Shown here: in pieces, positions 9,805-18,756 of the stretch
How the letters are laid out: each line of letters begins with the position of its first letter
How positions within the stretch are numbered: the first letter of the stretch is position 1
NCBI GenBank assembly: GCA_018333075.1
Contig: BORH01000010.1
Span: 1 to 64,000 of the forward strand
Source of the DNA: Heyndrickxia sporothermodurans
Lineage (GTDB): Bacteria > Bacillota > Bacilli > Bacillales > Bacillaceae_C
DNA: 64,000 nt
Reading direction: 5' to 3'
Notes under the pieces: model-generated
What the model was told of the DNA's origin: nothing
Database searches by the model: none
Seen by the model: only the letters and a program-made list of their open reading frames with translations
Position numbers and translations under genes: made by a program

Positions 9805-9834
9805 TGTTGCTCTATCCAGCTGAGCTACTGGGAC
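9761..9834 (-). tRNA. tRNA-Arg (anticodon UCU)
   Basis: A complete 74-nt cloverleaf: acceptor GTCCCAG/CTGGGAC with discriminator G, D-arm GCTC/GAGC, anticodon stem ACAGC/GCTGT with loop CTTCTAA (anticodon TCT), and T-arm GGGGG-TTCGAAT-CCCTC. CCA is not encoded. It is the integration site of the island to its left. Confidence 0.95.
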
Positions 9835-9946
9835 ATTATTATATTATTATGTAGTTTCAATGTTTTTTAATTTCTTTCATCGAGGACATTTTTAATTATA
9901 TTAGGATAGTACACATAAGTCAATAGATTTTATAAAAAAATTATTA

Positions 9947-10078
9947 TTTTTTTATGGTCTGTCCTAAAAGTAAAGTGTCAAACACCTCACTTCAATATAT
10001 AGTAGTTATATCCATATAAAAGACCCATATATCGAAGTAAGCTCACAGTGTCACTAATAGGTCAGACCATAAAAAAAA
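9947..10078. repeat. ~130-bp imperfect inverted repeat (MITE-like or bidirectional terminator)
   Basis: TTATGGTCTG at 9952 is matched by CAGACCATAA ending near 10072. Similarity continues inward on both arms (CCTA, AGT, ACTTC, ATATAT), so almost the whole segment folds into one long hairpin flanked by T and A runs. It lies between the ysnB stop and the tRNA. No coding frame. It could end transcription both ways or be a miniature mobile element. Confidence 0.6.
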
Positions 10079-10080
10079 TA

Positions 10081-10590
10081 TTATAATATGAAAGTCTGAC
10101 GGAGTTCTACTAATTCTTCATGTGCATTTGTGTAAAACTTAGTTGTTATTGAATCATTTTTCTTTTCAACGATGGCATAGGTTTTTTCTTTTCGTCCTCT
10201 TGGCATAAAGAGACTTCCGGGATTTAAAAATAGTATTCCCTTAATCATTTCTGCACCCAACATATGAGAATGGCCAAAAAAAACAAAACCTGCTCCAATC
10301 TCCTTTGCTTTATATAATAGGTTCATTAACGTCATTTTCACATTATAATGATGACCATGAGTAATAAAAATAGTATTCCCCTCAATTTTTTGTTTAATAT
10401 CGAGCGGAAATTGACGATCATAATCACAATTTCCTCGAACAATTAAAAATTCGCTCACTTCTTCATCACTTGACAATAATTCTGAATCTCCACAATGGAT
10501 CATTGCATCAACCGTTTGAGCATATTTTTCCTTCAACTGCTGTAACTCTGCACGTAACCCATGACTATCACTAACTATAAGTAATTTCAT
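10081..10590 (-). CDS. ysnB: metallophosphoesterase of the YfcE/YsnB family
   Basis: 169 residues with calcineurin-like phosphoesterase motifs in order: SDSHG (8-12), HCGDSE (35-40), VRGNCD (50-55), THGHHYNV (~75-82) and GHSH (~104-107), giving the His/Asp two-metal site. Family members hydrolyse phosphodiesters in vitro; the physiological substrate is not settled. Its ATG overlaps the rdgB stop as ATGA, so it is translationally coupled. Last gene of rph-rdgB-ysnB, the same order as in B. subtilis. Confidence 0.9.
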   Translation of the reverse strand: MKLLIVSDSHGLRAELQQLKEKYAQTVDAMIHCGDSELLSSDEEVSEFLIVRGNCDYDRQFPLDIKQKIEGNTIFITHGHHYNVKMTLMNLLYKAKEIGAGFVFFGHSHMLGAEMIKGILFLNPGSLFMPRGRKEKTYAIVEKKNDSITTKFYTNAHEELVELRQTFIL

Positions 10591-11204
10591 TTTTGTTCAC
10601 CTAGATCAAAAAAGTCATTTAAAATAAAGCGTAGCTCATTTAATGCATTTGCACGATGACTGATTAGATTTTTTTCAGATGACGATAATTCCGCCATTGT
10701 TAAACCTTTATCTGGAATATAGAAGATTGGATCATATCCGAATCCATTTTCTCCTTTTCTTTCACGTAGAATTTTCCCTGCGCAAGTTCCTGAAACTGTA
10801 ATCGTTTTTTTATCTGGAACTGAAAAAGCAAGTGCACAATAAAATTTAGCTGAACGATCATCATCAGGTATATCTATCATTTCTCGCAAAACCTTATCGA
10901 TATTCGCTTCATCATTTTTATCTTCACCAGCATACCGAGCTGAAAAAATTCCAGGTCGACCATCCAATGCATCTATTACCAATCCACTATCATCAGCAAT
11001 AGTCATAATATCCAGTTGTTTAGAAATCGTTTCAGCCTTTAAGATTGCATTTTCTTCAAAGGTATTACCGGTTTCATCAACATCCATTGAACCTGGAATA
11101 TCAAGTAATGTTTTTACTTCAATCTGATATTTTGCAAATATTTTTTCGAATTCCTTCGCTTTTCCCGTATTTTTCGTAGCAATCAAAACTTGTTTCATCA
11201 TCAT
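10587..11204 (-). CDS. rdgB: XTP/dITP pyrophosphatase (RdgB/HAM1 family)
   Basis: Removes ITP, XTP and dITP from the nucleotide pool by hydrolysis to monophosphates, preventing their incorporation into nucleic acids. Recognised by the N-terminal IATKNTGKAKEFE, the DDSGL loop, the GIFSARYAG segment and the C-terminal SHRANAL. Full length (~203 aa). Three consecutive ATGs overlap the rph stop (TAATGATGATG); the third has the best spacing to GAGGA. Sits between rph and ysnB in an overlapping operon. Confidence 0.92.
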   Translation of the reverse strand: MMMKQVLIATKNTGKAKEFEKIFAKYQIEVKTLLDIPGSMDVDETGNTFEENAILKAETISKQLDIMTIADDSGLVIDALDGRPGIFSARYAGEDKNDEANIDKVLREMIDIPDDDRSAKFYCALAFSVPDKKTITVSGTCAGKILRERKGENGFGYDPIFYIPDKGLTMAELSSSEKNLISHRANALNELRFILNDFFDLGEQK

Positions 11205-11956
11205 TATTCCTCATTTTTTGCTTTTTCAATTTTTGACGAAGTCTCACCTAAAACCTGCTTTTGAACAGTAAATAATTCCTTTAAGCCTTTGCTGGCAGCC
11301 TCTATTAGCTGTTGGAGTTCCTCTGGAGAAAATGTTGCTTCTTCACCTGTACCTTGCAATTCAACAAACCTACCAGTACCAGTCATCACCACATTCATAT
11401 CTACTAGTGCTTGACTATCTTCAGAATAATTTAGATCCAGAACAATTCCATCTTGAATAATTCCGACACTTGTCGCAGCTAAATAATCTGTAATCGGAAA
11501 TTTTTTAAGGCCTTTATTTTCATGTAGTTTTGATAGTGCTTGAGCCATCGCAACAAATGCTCCAGTAATAGAAGCTGTTCTTGTTCCACCATCCGCTTGA
11601 ATGACATCGCAATCAATCCAAACCGTTCTCTCACCAATACTATCTAAATCAACTACAGCCCGTAAAGCACGTCCAATTAACCTTTGGATTTCCATTGTAC
11701 GACCCGTTACCTTGCCTTTAGAAGATTCTCTAATATTGCGTTGTTCTGTAGCACGGGGGAGCATAGAATATTCTGCTGTAATCCAGCCTTTCCCACTGCC
11801 ACGCATAAATGGAGGAACTCTTTCTTCAATACTTGCTGTACATATTACCTTTGTATCCCCAACAGTAATCAGCACAGATCCCTCTGGATGCTTTAAATAA
11901 TCCGTTTCAATATGTATTGGTCTTAATTGTATTGCTTCTCTACCATCAACTCTCAA
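11204..11956 (-). CDS. rph: ribonuclease PH
   Basis: A phosphorolytic 3'-5' exoribonuclease that trims tRNA precursors. 250 residues, typical of Gram-positive RNase PH. Begins MRVDGR and carries the RNase PH fold signatures [41 protein letters not shown] and [10 protein letters not shown]. The C-terminal [14 protein letters not shown] tail is variable. Downstream genes rdgB and ysnB overlap it. Confidence 0.95.
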   Translation of the reverse strand: MRVDGREAIQLRPIHIETDYLKHPEGSVLITVGDTKVICTASIEERVPPFMRGSGKGWITAEYSMLPRATEQRNIRESSKGKVTGRTMEIQRLIGRALRAVVDLDSIGERTVWIDCDVIQADGGTRTASITGAFVAMAQALSKLHENKGLKKFPITDYLAATSVGIIQDGIVLDLNYSEDSQALVDMNVVMTGTGRFVELQGTGEEATFSPEELQQLIEAASKGLKELFTVQKQVLGETSSKIEKAKNEE

Positions 11957-12065
11957 TCGTAGAACCTCCTTATATATTGCTCTAGCCTTACTAGCTATTT
12001 GCTCAACTTCGCTAAATCTAACGAGTTATTCTGAGGGTATATCCCTCTTCCTTTTTACTTAAATC

Positions 12066-12106
12066 AATAAAGAAGAGGTGGCAAATGCCTACCTCTTTAT
12101 TTACTG
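12066..12106 (-). terminator. terminator after gerM
   Basis: AAAGAGGTAGGCA/TGCCACCTCTTCTTT hairpin on the minus strand, between the gerM stop and rph. Confidence 0.7.
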
Positions 12107-12132
12107 TATATAGTATATCAAATTTTGCTGAA

Positions 12133-13194
12133 TTAAAAACTACCTGTATTCACCTTTTCAGGACGAGTAACCGGTTCAGCTAAAGGTTTACCCTTCTCAT
12201 CTAAAATTTTCGTGCTTCCATTTACTTCTACTGCAACACTTTTAATTCCTTGCTGTTCAGTTAAGGAATAAACTAATGGTTTCAAAACGCTATCAGAAAT
12301 CATTTTGTTTTCAAAGCTTCCAAGTATATTTTCATTAAAATTCAAGGTTATCTTCCCATCTTCTACTTTTGGATCATCTAATAAAGCCACATCTGTTTGA
12401 AATGCACTTTGTAATGATGAGTTTGGATTTGGTCCTTTTACTAACTCTTTTACAATCGCTTTAACGTCATTCTTTTCCGTGTTACTTACACGTTTTGTTA
12501 CTGGAACATAATAATAATTCCCATTATTTTCTCCTAAATAATACACTGTAATTGAGCGAGTATTTGTTATATCGATGGTACCGGCAAAATCATTATTAAT
12601 TCCATTAGTGCGTGAAAGACCCGTTTCGCTAATCGGTGTTCCATTTACAGGCATTTTATTTAAAGCATGCCCATTAATGCTAAGCTTTACTTTTTTTATG
12701 GAATCAAATTGGGTTAGTGTCCAAGTGATTGATTGTAGAATCTTTGCTTCATCCTTTTTATCATATTTTTCAAATTCTTTCGAAAAGTCAACAGTAGCCG
12801 TCCCCTCTTTATTCACATTGACACTCATTTGTGTATTCGCTGGAATGACAGCACGGAAACCATTTGGTATTAAATCTTGTCCTTGCCCATCCACGACGAG
12901 ATACTCTAAAGCCTTTGATGCAATTCCATTTTCCTTTGGCAATGGCAGTGTTTGTGAAACCACATAACCATTCTTATCGATTAAATATAATTCAGTCATA
13001 ATAGAATTCTGTTGATCAACTGTACTTTGCTTTTTATTTCCTTCCTTCAGAGATTCTCCATTTTTTAATGATGAAACTTTTTGAGGTGGGTCTATTTTCT
13101 CTAATTTTTCTTTACCAAACAACCCACATCCTGATAAATATACACTTGATGCCAACAACGTAACGGCAACAGTTGCCTTTGTTTTTCTTGACAT
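12133..13194 (-). CDS. gerM: spore germination/sporulation lipoprotein GerM
   Basis: 353 residues: lipoprotein signal peptide with lipobox LSGC (lipidated Cys ~23), a short linker, then two GerMN domains (~80-190 and ~215-335) each with a pattern like KALEYLVV...VDFSKEF and VKELVKGP...LNFNENIL. GerM is made during sporulation and is needed for normal sporulation and germination; GerMN domains in other systems oligomerise into ring-like assemblies. Same place as in B. subtilis (racE-gerM-rph). RBS AGGAGGGG precedes the ATG. Confidence 0.92.
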   Translation of the reverse strand: MSRKTKATVAVTLLASSVYLSGCGLFGKEKLEKIDPPQKVSSLKNGESLKEGNKKQSTVDQQNSIMTELYLIDKNGYVVSQTLPLPKENGIASKALEYLVVDGQGQDLIPNGFRAVIPANTQMSVNVNKEGTATVDFSKEFEKYDKKDEAKILQSITWTLTQFDSIKKVKLSINGHALNKMPVNGTPISETGLSRTNGINNDFAGTIDITNTRSITVYYLGENNGNYYYVPVTKRVSNTEKNDVKAIVKELVKGPNPNSSLQSAFQTDVALLDDPKVEDGKITLNFNENILGSFENKMISDSVLKPLVYSLTEQQGIKSVAVEVNGSTKILDEKGKPLAEPVTRPEKVNTGSF

Positions 13195-13417
13195 AACGTA
13201 CCCCTCCTAAGACAATTTGTACTAATATGTATACGAGCCCTAATTTAAAAATAGACCGTTTTTCATTCAATCCTTTTTCTTTTCATTAAACTAGTTTCGT
13301 ACAACCTTTAGTAGGTAAAGAAAATTGAAAATCATAAAAAGGGAATGCATTGTTTTTAACAGTTCCTACTTACGTTAATTTTTCATTGGGTATGCTACAT
13401 ATACTAAAAATTGAAAA

Positions 13418-13460
13418 AACCATAAATCTAGAGGCTATTCGCCCTCTAAATTTATGGTTT
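13418..13460 (-). terminator. terminator overlapping the racE stop codon
   Basis: A long stem (AAACCATAAAT...ATTTATGGTTT with AGAGG/CCTCT inside) whose 5' arm encodes the last residues of RacE and whose loop contains the TAG stop (13435-13437). A T run follows on the minus strand. Confidence 0.75.
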
Positions 13461-14241
13461 CTACTTCAGTAATATCTTTTTCTAACCAAGAAGAAGCTAT
13501 CTTTGAGAAAATACTACTCGATCCTGTTGTAAAATAATGATGCTTCGGTGTTGCATCGTCATTATTCATAATATGATGAAAATATAGGATTGTACTTATT
13601 TCCCTAGCTGTTTCATCTCCTGAACTTATAACTTGTACATTTTTCCCCATTACATTTTTAATCGTTCCTTCTAGCAAAGGATAGTGAGTGCAACCAAGGA
13701 TCAAAGTATCAATATCACTTTTTTGTATTGAGATCAATGATTCTGCAACAACTTTTTTCGCAATCGCACTTTTATATTCTCCACTCTCCACAAGTGGTAC
13801 AAATTTAGGGCACGCAAGTGATGTGACGCTAATTTTTCTATTTATTGATTTCAATGCTTTTTCATATGCACCGCTCTTTATTGTGCCAATTGTCCCTAAC
13901 ACACCAATTTTAAATTTTGATGTAGCTTTTAAGGCAGCTCTGGCACCTGGATAAATAACTCCTAAAACAGGTATTTTTAATTCAGAACGTATTTCATCCA
14001 ATACTACAGCGGTAGCTGTATTACATGCAATTACAAGCATTTTAATATTTCGTTTTAATAAAAATCTAGTCATTTGCCATGTAAATGCTTTTACTTCATC
14101 TACAGGTCTAGGTCCATAAGGACAACGAGCAGTGTCACCAACGTATATAATACTTTCATTAGGTAATTGTTTAAATACTTCCTTTACTACTGTTAGTCCA
14201 CCTACTCCTGAATCAATGATGCCAATTGGTTGATTCAACAA
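13435..14241 (-). CDS. racE: glutamate racemase
   Basis: Interconverts L- and D-glutamate to supply D-Glu for peptidoglycan (and poly-gamma-glutamate in some bacilli). 268 residues, full length. Both catalytic cysteines are visible: ACNTAT (~73) and LGCTHYPLL (~185), with the N-terminal DSGVGGLTV and the [11 protein letters not shown] loop. Starts at TTG, 8 bp after the ysmB stop, so cotranscribed with the MarR gene. Ends in its own terminator. Confidence 0.95.
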   Translation of the reverse strand: MLNQPIGIIDSGVGGLTVVKEVFKQLPNESIIYVGDTARCPYGPRPVDEVKAFTWQMTRFLLKRNIKMLVIACNTATAVVLDEIRSELKIPVLGVIYPGARAALKATSKFKIGVLGTIGTIKSGAYEKALKSINRKISVTSLACPKFVPLVESGEYKSAIAKKVVAESLISIQKSDIDTLILGCTHYPLLEGTIKNVMGKNVQVISSGDETAREISTILYFHHIMNNDDATPKHHYFTTGSSSIFSKIASSWLEKDITEVETINLEGE

Positions 14242-14248
14242 TCTCGCC

Positions 14249-14707
14249 TCATTCTGTTTTCATTTCTTGATGTAGTTTTATGAGGCTATCTTTTAAATGA
14301 AGAACCTCATCAGTTGAAAAATTTGTTAGAATCTCTTGCAAATATCCTTGTCGCTTTTGTATAACCTCATCTATCATTTTTTCGCCTTTTTCTAAAAGGT
14401 GTATTCTAACAACCCTTCGATCATGCGGATCCTTTACACGCTTTACTAATTCATTCTTTTCCATACGATCGATTAAGTCGGTAGTCGTACTAAAAGCTAA
14501 ATACATTTTATTAGATAGTTCACCAATTGTCATATCTCCCTCTTCAAATAACCATTGGAGCGCAACAAATTGGGGTGGTGTAATTGTATAATTACTTAAT
14601 AATTCTCTTCCCTTTTGCTTGATGATTGCAGATATATATCTTAAGTCTTTTTCTATAATTGCAACATCTTTTGCTGAATGTTGTTGCCCATTTCCTTCAT
14701 TATTCAT
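14249..14707 (-). CDS. ysmB: MarR-family transcriptional regulator (YsmB)
   Basis: 152 residues with a MarR winged helix: helices around [14 protein letters not shown] and [28 protein letters not shown], and the wing [17 protein letters not shown]. It precedes racE by 7 bp as in B. subtilis. Regulon not known from sequence. In the ancestral order it followed gerE; the gerE 3' fragment now lies just upstream. Confidence 0.9.
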   Translation of the reverse strand: MNNEGNGQQHSAKDVAIIEKDLRYISAIIKQKGRELLSNYTITPPQFVALQWLFEEGDMTIGELSNKMYLAFSTTTDLIDRMEKNELVKRVKDPHDRRVVRIHLLEKGEKMIDEVIQKRQGYLQEILTNFSTDEVLHLKDSLIKLHQEMKTE

Positions 14708-14937
14708 TAATGAAGAACCCCCTATCCATTAGATGTCAGAGGTTAGAAGTCGGAGGCTGAGGAAATCAGCATGACCAGCTAATTTCTATTATTTCTTTTC
14801 TCAATTATTCCTACATCAATTCCTCTGAAAATTGTATATGTAATATAAGGACCACCTAAAAATATTTTCGCTTTTTTCTCTTAAAAATTCAAGCATGATT
14901 TCAATTATTAGCATAACTGTCACTTTTTATTAATGAC

Positions 14938-14967
14938 AAAACCGACTGCTTGCTTGCAGTCGGTTTA
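14938..14967 (-). terminator. terminator of gerE (3' segment)
   Basis: AAACCGACTGC/GCAGTCGGTTT, an 11-bp perfect stem followed by TTTT on the minus strand, four bases past the gerE stop. It would end the reconstituted gerE transcript. Confidence 0.85.
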
Positions 14968-14970
14968 AGT

Positions 14971-15063
14971 TTAAAGCTTTAATTCTCCCATGCGAAGTAA
15001 TTCCACCACAGCTTGAGAACGCCCCTTGACTCCAAGCTTTTGCATGGCATTTGTGATATGTAC
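14971..15063 (-). pseudogene. gerE: gerE 3' segment (C-terminal half of GerE, cut off by the intervening element)
   Basis: The frame (bounded upstream by TAG) encodes VHITNAMQKLGVKGRSQA followed by VVELLRMGELKL, the end of the LuxR-type helix-turn-helix of GerE, which matches my memory of the 74-residue B. subtilis protein almost exactly. There is no start codon or RBS. The 5' part lies 33 kb away at 48276-48443. Joining the two at ATGCA gives ...RNHISKAMQKLGVKG..., exactly 74 codons in frame. The fragment is conserved, so it is a gene in two pieces rather than a decayed copy. Confidence 0.95.
15041..15045. other. left junction core of the gerE element (TGCAT)
   Basis: TGCAT here and at 48289-48293 is the sequence shared at the point where gerE homology switches. 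Crossover here restores codons 51-52 (ATG CAA). Neighbouring bases also partly match (CATAT, then AA, GC), so crossover a few bases away, at CATAT, would also keep the frame. Confidence 0.8.
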
Positions 15064-15136
15064 CTATCGCAAACACAGTTCATTGTATAGTGATAATAAA
15101 GTTGTTTCATTTTTGATGTAAGGGAAAAATTTTAGA

Positions 15137-16534
15137 TTACTTGCCACTTAATTCGGAGCCAATAATAGGCTTTTTAACCGATTCTTTGAGTAGATGTTTT
15201 ATTTTAAATCCAAATAATATGCAACAAGTTATAACGGCACAGAAATCTGCAATAGGCTCCGCAATAATCACGGCAATTGTTTTTGAAGAAATAACCATCG
15301 GAAGTAGGTACACCAATGGTATAAGTAAAATAATTTTACGAAGCACCGCAATAAAAATGGAAACTTTCGCTTGCCCTAAAGCGATAAAAACCTGTTGAAA
15401 TGCTAACTGTATCCCATAAATAGTAGTACCTAAAAAGAATATTTTCATAAGCTTCATAGTAAGTGTAATTAATTCGGAATCATTAGTGAAAATCATTATC
15501 GGAAGCTGTGGTAGAAAAGTAAATACACTCCAAATAATCAATCCAAAAATCCCACATAAAACGCTACAATATTTTATAGTGGACTTCACTCGATCATGGT
15601 TGCCAGATCCGTAATTATATCCGATAATTGACTGTGCTCCCTGTGCAAAACTATTCAACAACAATGTAAATAGTTGCATGAGGACACTCATGATCCCCAT
15701 CGCTGCAACGTAAAGATCTCCGCCGTATTTACCAATCGAGGTATTGAATACAATTTGAATAAGACTTTCGGTCGATTGCATAATGAACGGGGAAAGCCCT
15801 AATGCTAGCACGCCGCCTGCTATTTTACAATTTATGCGTATGTGTTTAAATCGTAGTCGTAGATATGCTTTTTTTGAGGTAAGAAACCATAATACCCAAA
15901 CAGCAGAGATCGTTTGTGAAATCACAGTAGCTAATGCCGCGCCCTTTACTCCCATATTCATTCCGAAAATAAAAATGGGGTCAAGAATGATGTTAACCGC
16001 CGCGCCTATACATATTGTTATCATAGCAGTTTTAGCAAATCCCTGTACGGCAATAAATTGATTTAAGCCTAGTGATATAAGTACAGTGACCGAACCAATC
16101 AAGTATATACCCATGTAATCTTCAGCAAATGGTAATGTATCAGGGCTTGCCCCAAATAGAACTAATAGCTGGGATTTAAAAATTAGAAAAGTTATGGTCA
16201 ATACGGCTGAGGCAATTAATAACATTAAAAAACAACTTCCCAACAGTTCTTCAGCTTTTTTATATTTTCCTTCTCCCATTCTAATAGAAGCTAGAGGTGC
16301 AGCCCCAAAGCCAATCAACGCTGAAAATGATTGAATCACCATCATAATAGGGAATACTATCCCAATACCTGTTAAGGCAAGTGTACCTGTCTCGGGAATT
16401 CTCCCAATAAACATTCGATCGACCACGTTGTATAATGCATTTATTAATTGTGCTACGACCGCTGGAGTTGCAAGAGAAAAAATTAGATTTGGAATTTTCT
16501 CATTAGCAAAACGTTCATTCATATTATTACTCAA
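15137..16534 (-). CDS. MATE-family multidrug efflux transporter
   Basis: 465 residues with ~12 membrane helices and MATE hallmarks: NALYNVVDRMFIGRIPETG near the N-terminus, FSALIGFGAAPLASIRMGEGK, and GAQSIIGYNYGSGNHDRVK in the second half. Family members export drugs or metabolites by sodium or proton antiport across the plasma membrane. Translation starts at TTG or the nearby ATG after AAGGAG. It lies just inside the left end of the gerE element and is preceded by a possible leader-peptide attenuator (16607-16660). Substrate unknown. Confidence 0.9.
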   Translation of the reverse strand: MSNNMNERFANEKIPNLIFSLATPAVVAQLINALYNVVDRMFIGRIPETGTLALTGIGIVFPIMMVIQSFSALIGFGAAPLASIRMGEGKYKKAEELLGSCFLMLLIASAVLTITFLIFKSQLLVLFGASPDTLPFAEDYMGIYLIGSVTVLISLGLNQFIAVQGFAKTAMITICIGAAVNIILDPIFIFGMNMGVKGAALATVISQTISAVWVLWFLTSKKAYLRLRFKHIRINCKIAGGVLALGLSPFIMQSTESLIQIVFNTSIGKYGGDLYVAAMGIMSVLMQLFTLLLNSFAQGAQSIIGYNYGSGNHDRVKSTIKYCSVLCGIFGLIIWSVFTFLPQLPIMIFTNDSELITLTMKLMKIFFLGTTIYGIQLAFQQVFIALGQAKVSIFIAVLRKIILLIPLVYLLPMVISSKTIAVIIAEPIADFCAVITCCILFGFKIKHLLKESVKKPIIGSELSGK

Positions 16535-16606
16535 CTTATCTGTCTCCTTGTTATGAGTATTTAAGCAGTTATTGGGTAAGTATTAGAGGTGAGATATTAG
16601 AAGAAA

Positions 16607-16660
16607 TAAAAAAAGAACCCTAGGTTCTATAAATCATGCCTTCACCTTTGTAATTATAAC
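16607..16660 (-). promoter_or_regulatory. possible leader-peptide attenuator upstream of the MATE gene
   Basis: On the minus strand: TATAAT (16653-16658), then AAAGGTG, then a 5-codon ORF ATG-ATT-TAT-AGA-ACC-TAG (16620-16637, peptide MIYRT). Its stop lies in the loop of a hairpin AGAACC-TAG-GGTTCT (16614-16628) followed by seven Ts. This is an intrinsic terminator before the MATE gene with a short translated leader running into it. The pattern resembles ribosome-mediated attenuators of antibiotic-resistance genes. The -35 box is weak and an alternative antiterminator was not established. Confidence 0.55.
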
Positions 16661-16691
16661 ACAATTCACACCAACAAACACGGTATAAACT

Positions 16692-16725
16692 CCGAAAAAA
16701 CACCTTAAATGAGGTGTTTTTCGGA
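16692..16725. terminator. bidirectional terminator between MATE leader and recombinase
   Basis: CCGAAAAA-CACCT-taaatg-AGGTG-TTTTTCGG hairpin with A and T runs on both sides, able to stop transcription from either direction. Confidence 0.7.
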
Positions 16726-17075
16726 CAGTTTAAGGCGAATCAAACACTATTTTAGAGGGAAGATACGTAAAACATTTTAATAACCCTCAAAATGAATTTA
16801 TAGAGGTTTTAGAAAGGTGTGTTTTATTTAGATTTTTTAACTTACTTCCTCCAGACCATAAAAAACTCTTAACGGTGTAAAAGCGTGGAAAAAGTCAGGA
16901 AAATGGGCTAAGCCATGTAAATCCGCATTTCCTGACACTAAATCTTCCGAACCCAAATGCGTAGACATAAATAATCGACAAATAGACCTAAAAAATATTA
17001 TAAAAATGATTTTTTAGGTCTGACTTATAAATAACCTCCGTCAGAAGCGAAAAGAATTATAACAGAGATAACCCC
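16726..17075. other. gene-poor stretch with a coding remnant and a hairpin
   Basis: No intact gene. A ~50-codon plus-strand frame without a start (about 16731-16880, ending FFNLLPPDHKKLLTV) reads like a protein tail but I do not recognise it. A hairpin with GTCAGGAAA/TTTCCTGAC arms lies at about 16895-16941, and a TAGACCTAAAAAA/TTTTTTAGGTC hairpin at about 16983-17022. Confidence 0.35.
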
Positions 17076-17108
17076 TTATTCCATTATATGGGCATGATTG
17101 TTGAATAG
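17076..17108. repeat. copy of the ~32-bp palindromic repeat family
   Basis: TTATTCCATTATATGGGC followed by ATGATTGTTGAATAG, then an AACAACTTTATTA unit at 17130. It lies at the 3' side of the recombinase gene. Part of the family described at 36562. Confidence 0.6.
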
Positions 17109-17155
17109 AATGATTCGCATTTTATTAACAACTTTATTATCATTTAACAACTATA

Positions 17156-18688
17156 CTAAAGCTCGAATTTGTAATTTAAATCTAACTTACCATCAGGATG
17201 GACCACAATGTGATCAATCAAAGTGTTGAAAGCGTGGTGGAGATCTTCATCATGTTTTTTCAATTGCTGAATTGCTTCTTGTATACTTTCAATATCAATT
17301 TTCACTTCTTCTTCCTGGCTTAATAAAAAGATACGATCTGTTAAACTCTTTATTTCCGTCTCATATTCATTTCTCTTTTGTTGAAATTCTTGCTTAGTAA
17401 TCAATTTATCTTTTAAGTATAGGTCAATCAAATCTTTATTCATTTGTTCTATGGTAGTTTTTTGTTTATCTAATGTAGAAATTTCTTTTTGTTTTTTTTG
17501 ATAAAGATTATTCTCAAAGTTTAATTTTACTTTTCTTCCTTTTAATTGTATCTTTTTCAATACAAATTCTCTAAAATCTTCATATAATATCGGAATGTGA
17601 TTTACACATCCATGTTCACCTGCGCGTCTATATAAGCTACACTTTAAATATTTCCAATGGTCATCTTTTTCTCCATCTTTTGTTTTCTTATTTCCTGTTT
17701 GTAGTATAACCATGTTGGAGCCACACTCTGAACATCGTAAGAGTCCCCTAAACTCATTCCATGGTGTTATTTTTGTTTTTTGTTTAGTTACTTCTATATT
17801 ATTTGCTTTTTCCCATTCTTCTATTGGAATAATTGCTGGATGATGATTTTTGTATATAATCCATTTTTCTCGAGGATTTTCAATTTGTTTTTTACGTCCG
17901 TTGATTTTTATTTTTGTATAACGGTTATGAACAAAGTAACCTGCATATTTCGGATTTCTAATTATTGTTTGTACAGTTGTTACTTGCCAGTTATCTTTTT
18001 TACGAGGTTTGGAGACATTGCCTTTGATTAGTTCTTCATTAAGCAACCGCGTAATAGTTTTAAATCCGTATCCATCTTTATTATACCAATCAAAGATTTG
18101 TCTAACTGTTGGGGCTTCTTCTTCATTGATGATCAATTTTTTATCCTTTTTTGAATATCCATAAGGGACTGGTCCAACATGCTCACCACGACGTAACTTT
18201 GCAGCCAAAGCACCACTGATTGATACTGATAATGTTTTTGGATACTGTGCAGCAAACATCGAAAACATTTCAAATTTCATGTCATTCTTGCCTTCATAAA
18301 TACTATCGTAACCCTCTTCAATGGTTACCAGACGAACACCATGAGCGAGTAATATTTCCTTGATTTCAAGAGCATCCTTCATATCCCTTGCTAAACGATG
18401 AATAGATTTGAATATAACCATTTTTATTTCGCGTTTACGTGATTTTTCGAGCACTAATTGCATAGCTGTACGTTCTAATAGGACTGTTCCACTAATTCCG
18501 TTATCCAGTACTATGGATTTCTCGTTCCATTCATAATTATTTTTTTCAATCCAATCACGACATATATCGATTTGGTTCTCAATTGATGACACTTGCTCAT
18601 CTTTTTCAGTAGAGACTCGACCATAAACTAGATAGGGATATTCATTATAACTTGTTATTGTTTTACCTTCATTGTAGTTTAACAGCAA
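17156..18688 (-). CDS. large serine recombinase (SpoIVCA-like), likely excisionase of the gerE element
   Basis: 510 residues from TTG at 18688, chosen because AAAGGAGGT lies 6 nt upstream; an earlier ATG at 18733 has no RBS. Catalytic domain (~10-155) with the nucleophile Ser in YGRVSTEKDEQ and FKSIHRLARD; recombinase domain (~165-270, VPYGYSKKDKK); zinc ribbon (CSECG...C...C, ~315-365); coiled coil and C-terminus (~385-500). Size and layout match SpoIVCA, SprA and other integrases that cut and rejoin att sites with a 2-bp core. It is intact while most prophage genes nearby are broken. Predicted to rebuild gerE by excision, perhaps with an unidentified directionality factor. Confidence 0.92.
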   Translation of the reverse strand: MLLNYNEGKTITSYNEYPYLVYGRVSTEKDEQVSSIENQIDICRDWIEKNNYEWNEKSIVLDNGISGTVLLERTAMQLVLEKSRKREIKMVIFKSIHRLARDMKDALEIKEILLAHGVRLVTIEEGYDSIYEGKNDMKFEMFSMFAAQYPKTLSVSISGALAAKLRRGEHVGPVPYGYSKKDKKLIINEEEAPTVRQIFDWYNKDGYGFKTITRLLNEELIKGNVSKPRKKDNWQVTTVQTIIRNPKYAGYFVHNRYTKIKINGRKKQIENPREKWIIYKNHHPAIIPIEEWEKANNIEVTKQKTKITPWNEFRGLLRCSECGSNMVILQTGNKKTKDGEKDDHWKYLKCSLYRRAGEHGCVNHIPILYEDFREFVLKKIQLKGRKVKLNFENNLYQKKQKEISTLDKQKTTIEQMNKDLIDLYLKDKLITKQEFQQKRNEYETEIKSLTDRIFLLSQEEEVKIDIESIQEAIQQLKKHDEDLHHAFNTLIDHIVVHPDGKLDLNYKFEL

Positions 18689-18756
18689 GAAAATACCTCC
18701 TTTGCTATTGGTACATTTTATTAGTAAAAACATTATGTGATTACTTATAATTATAA

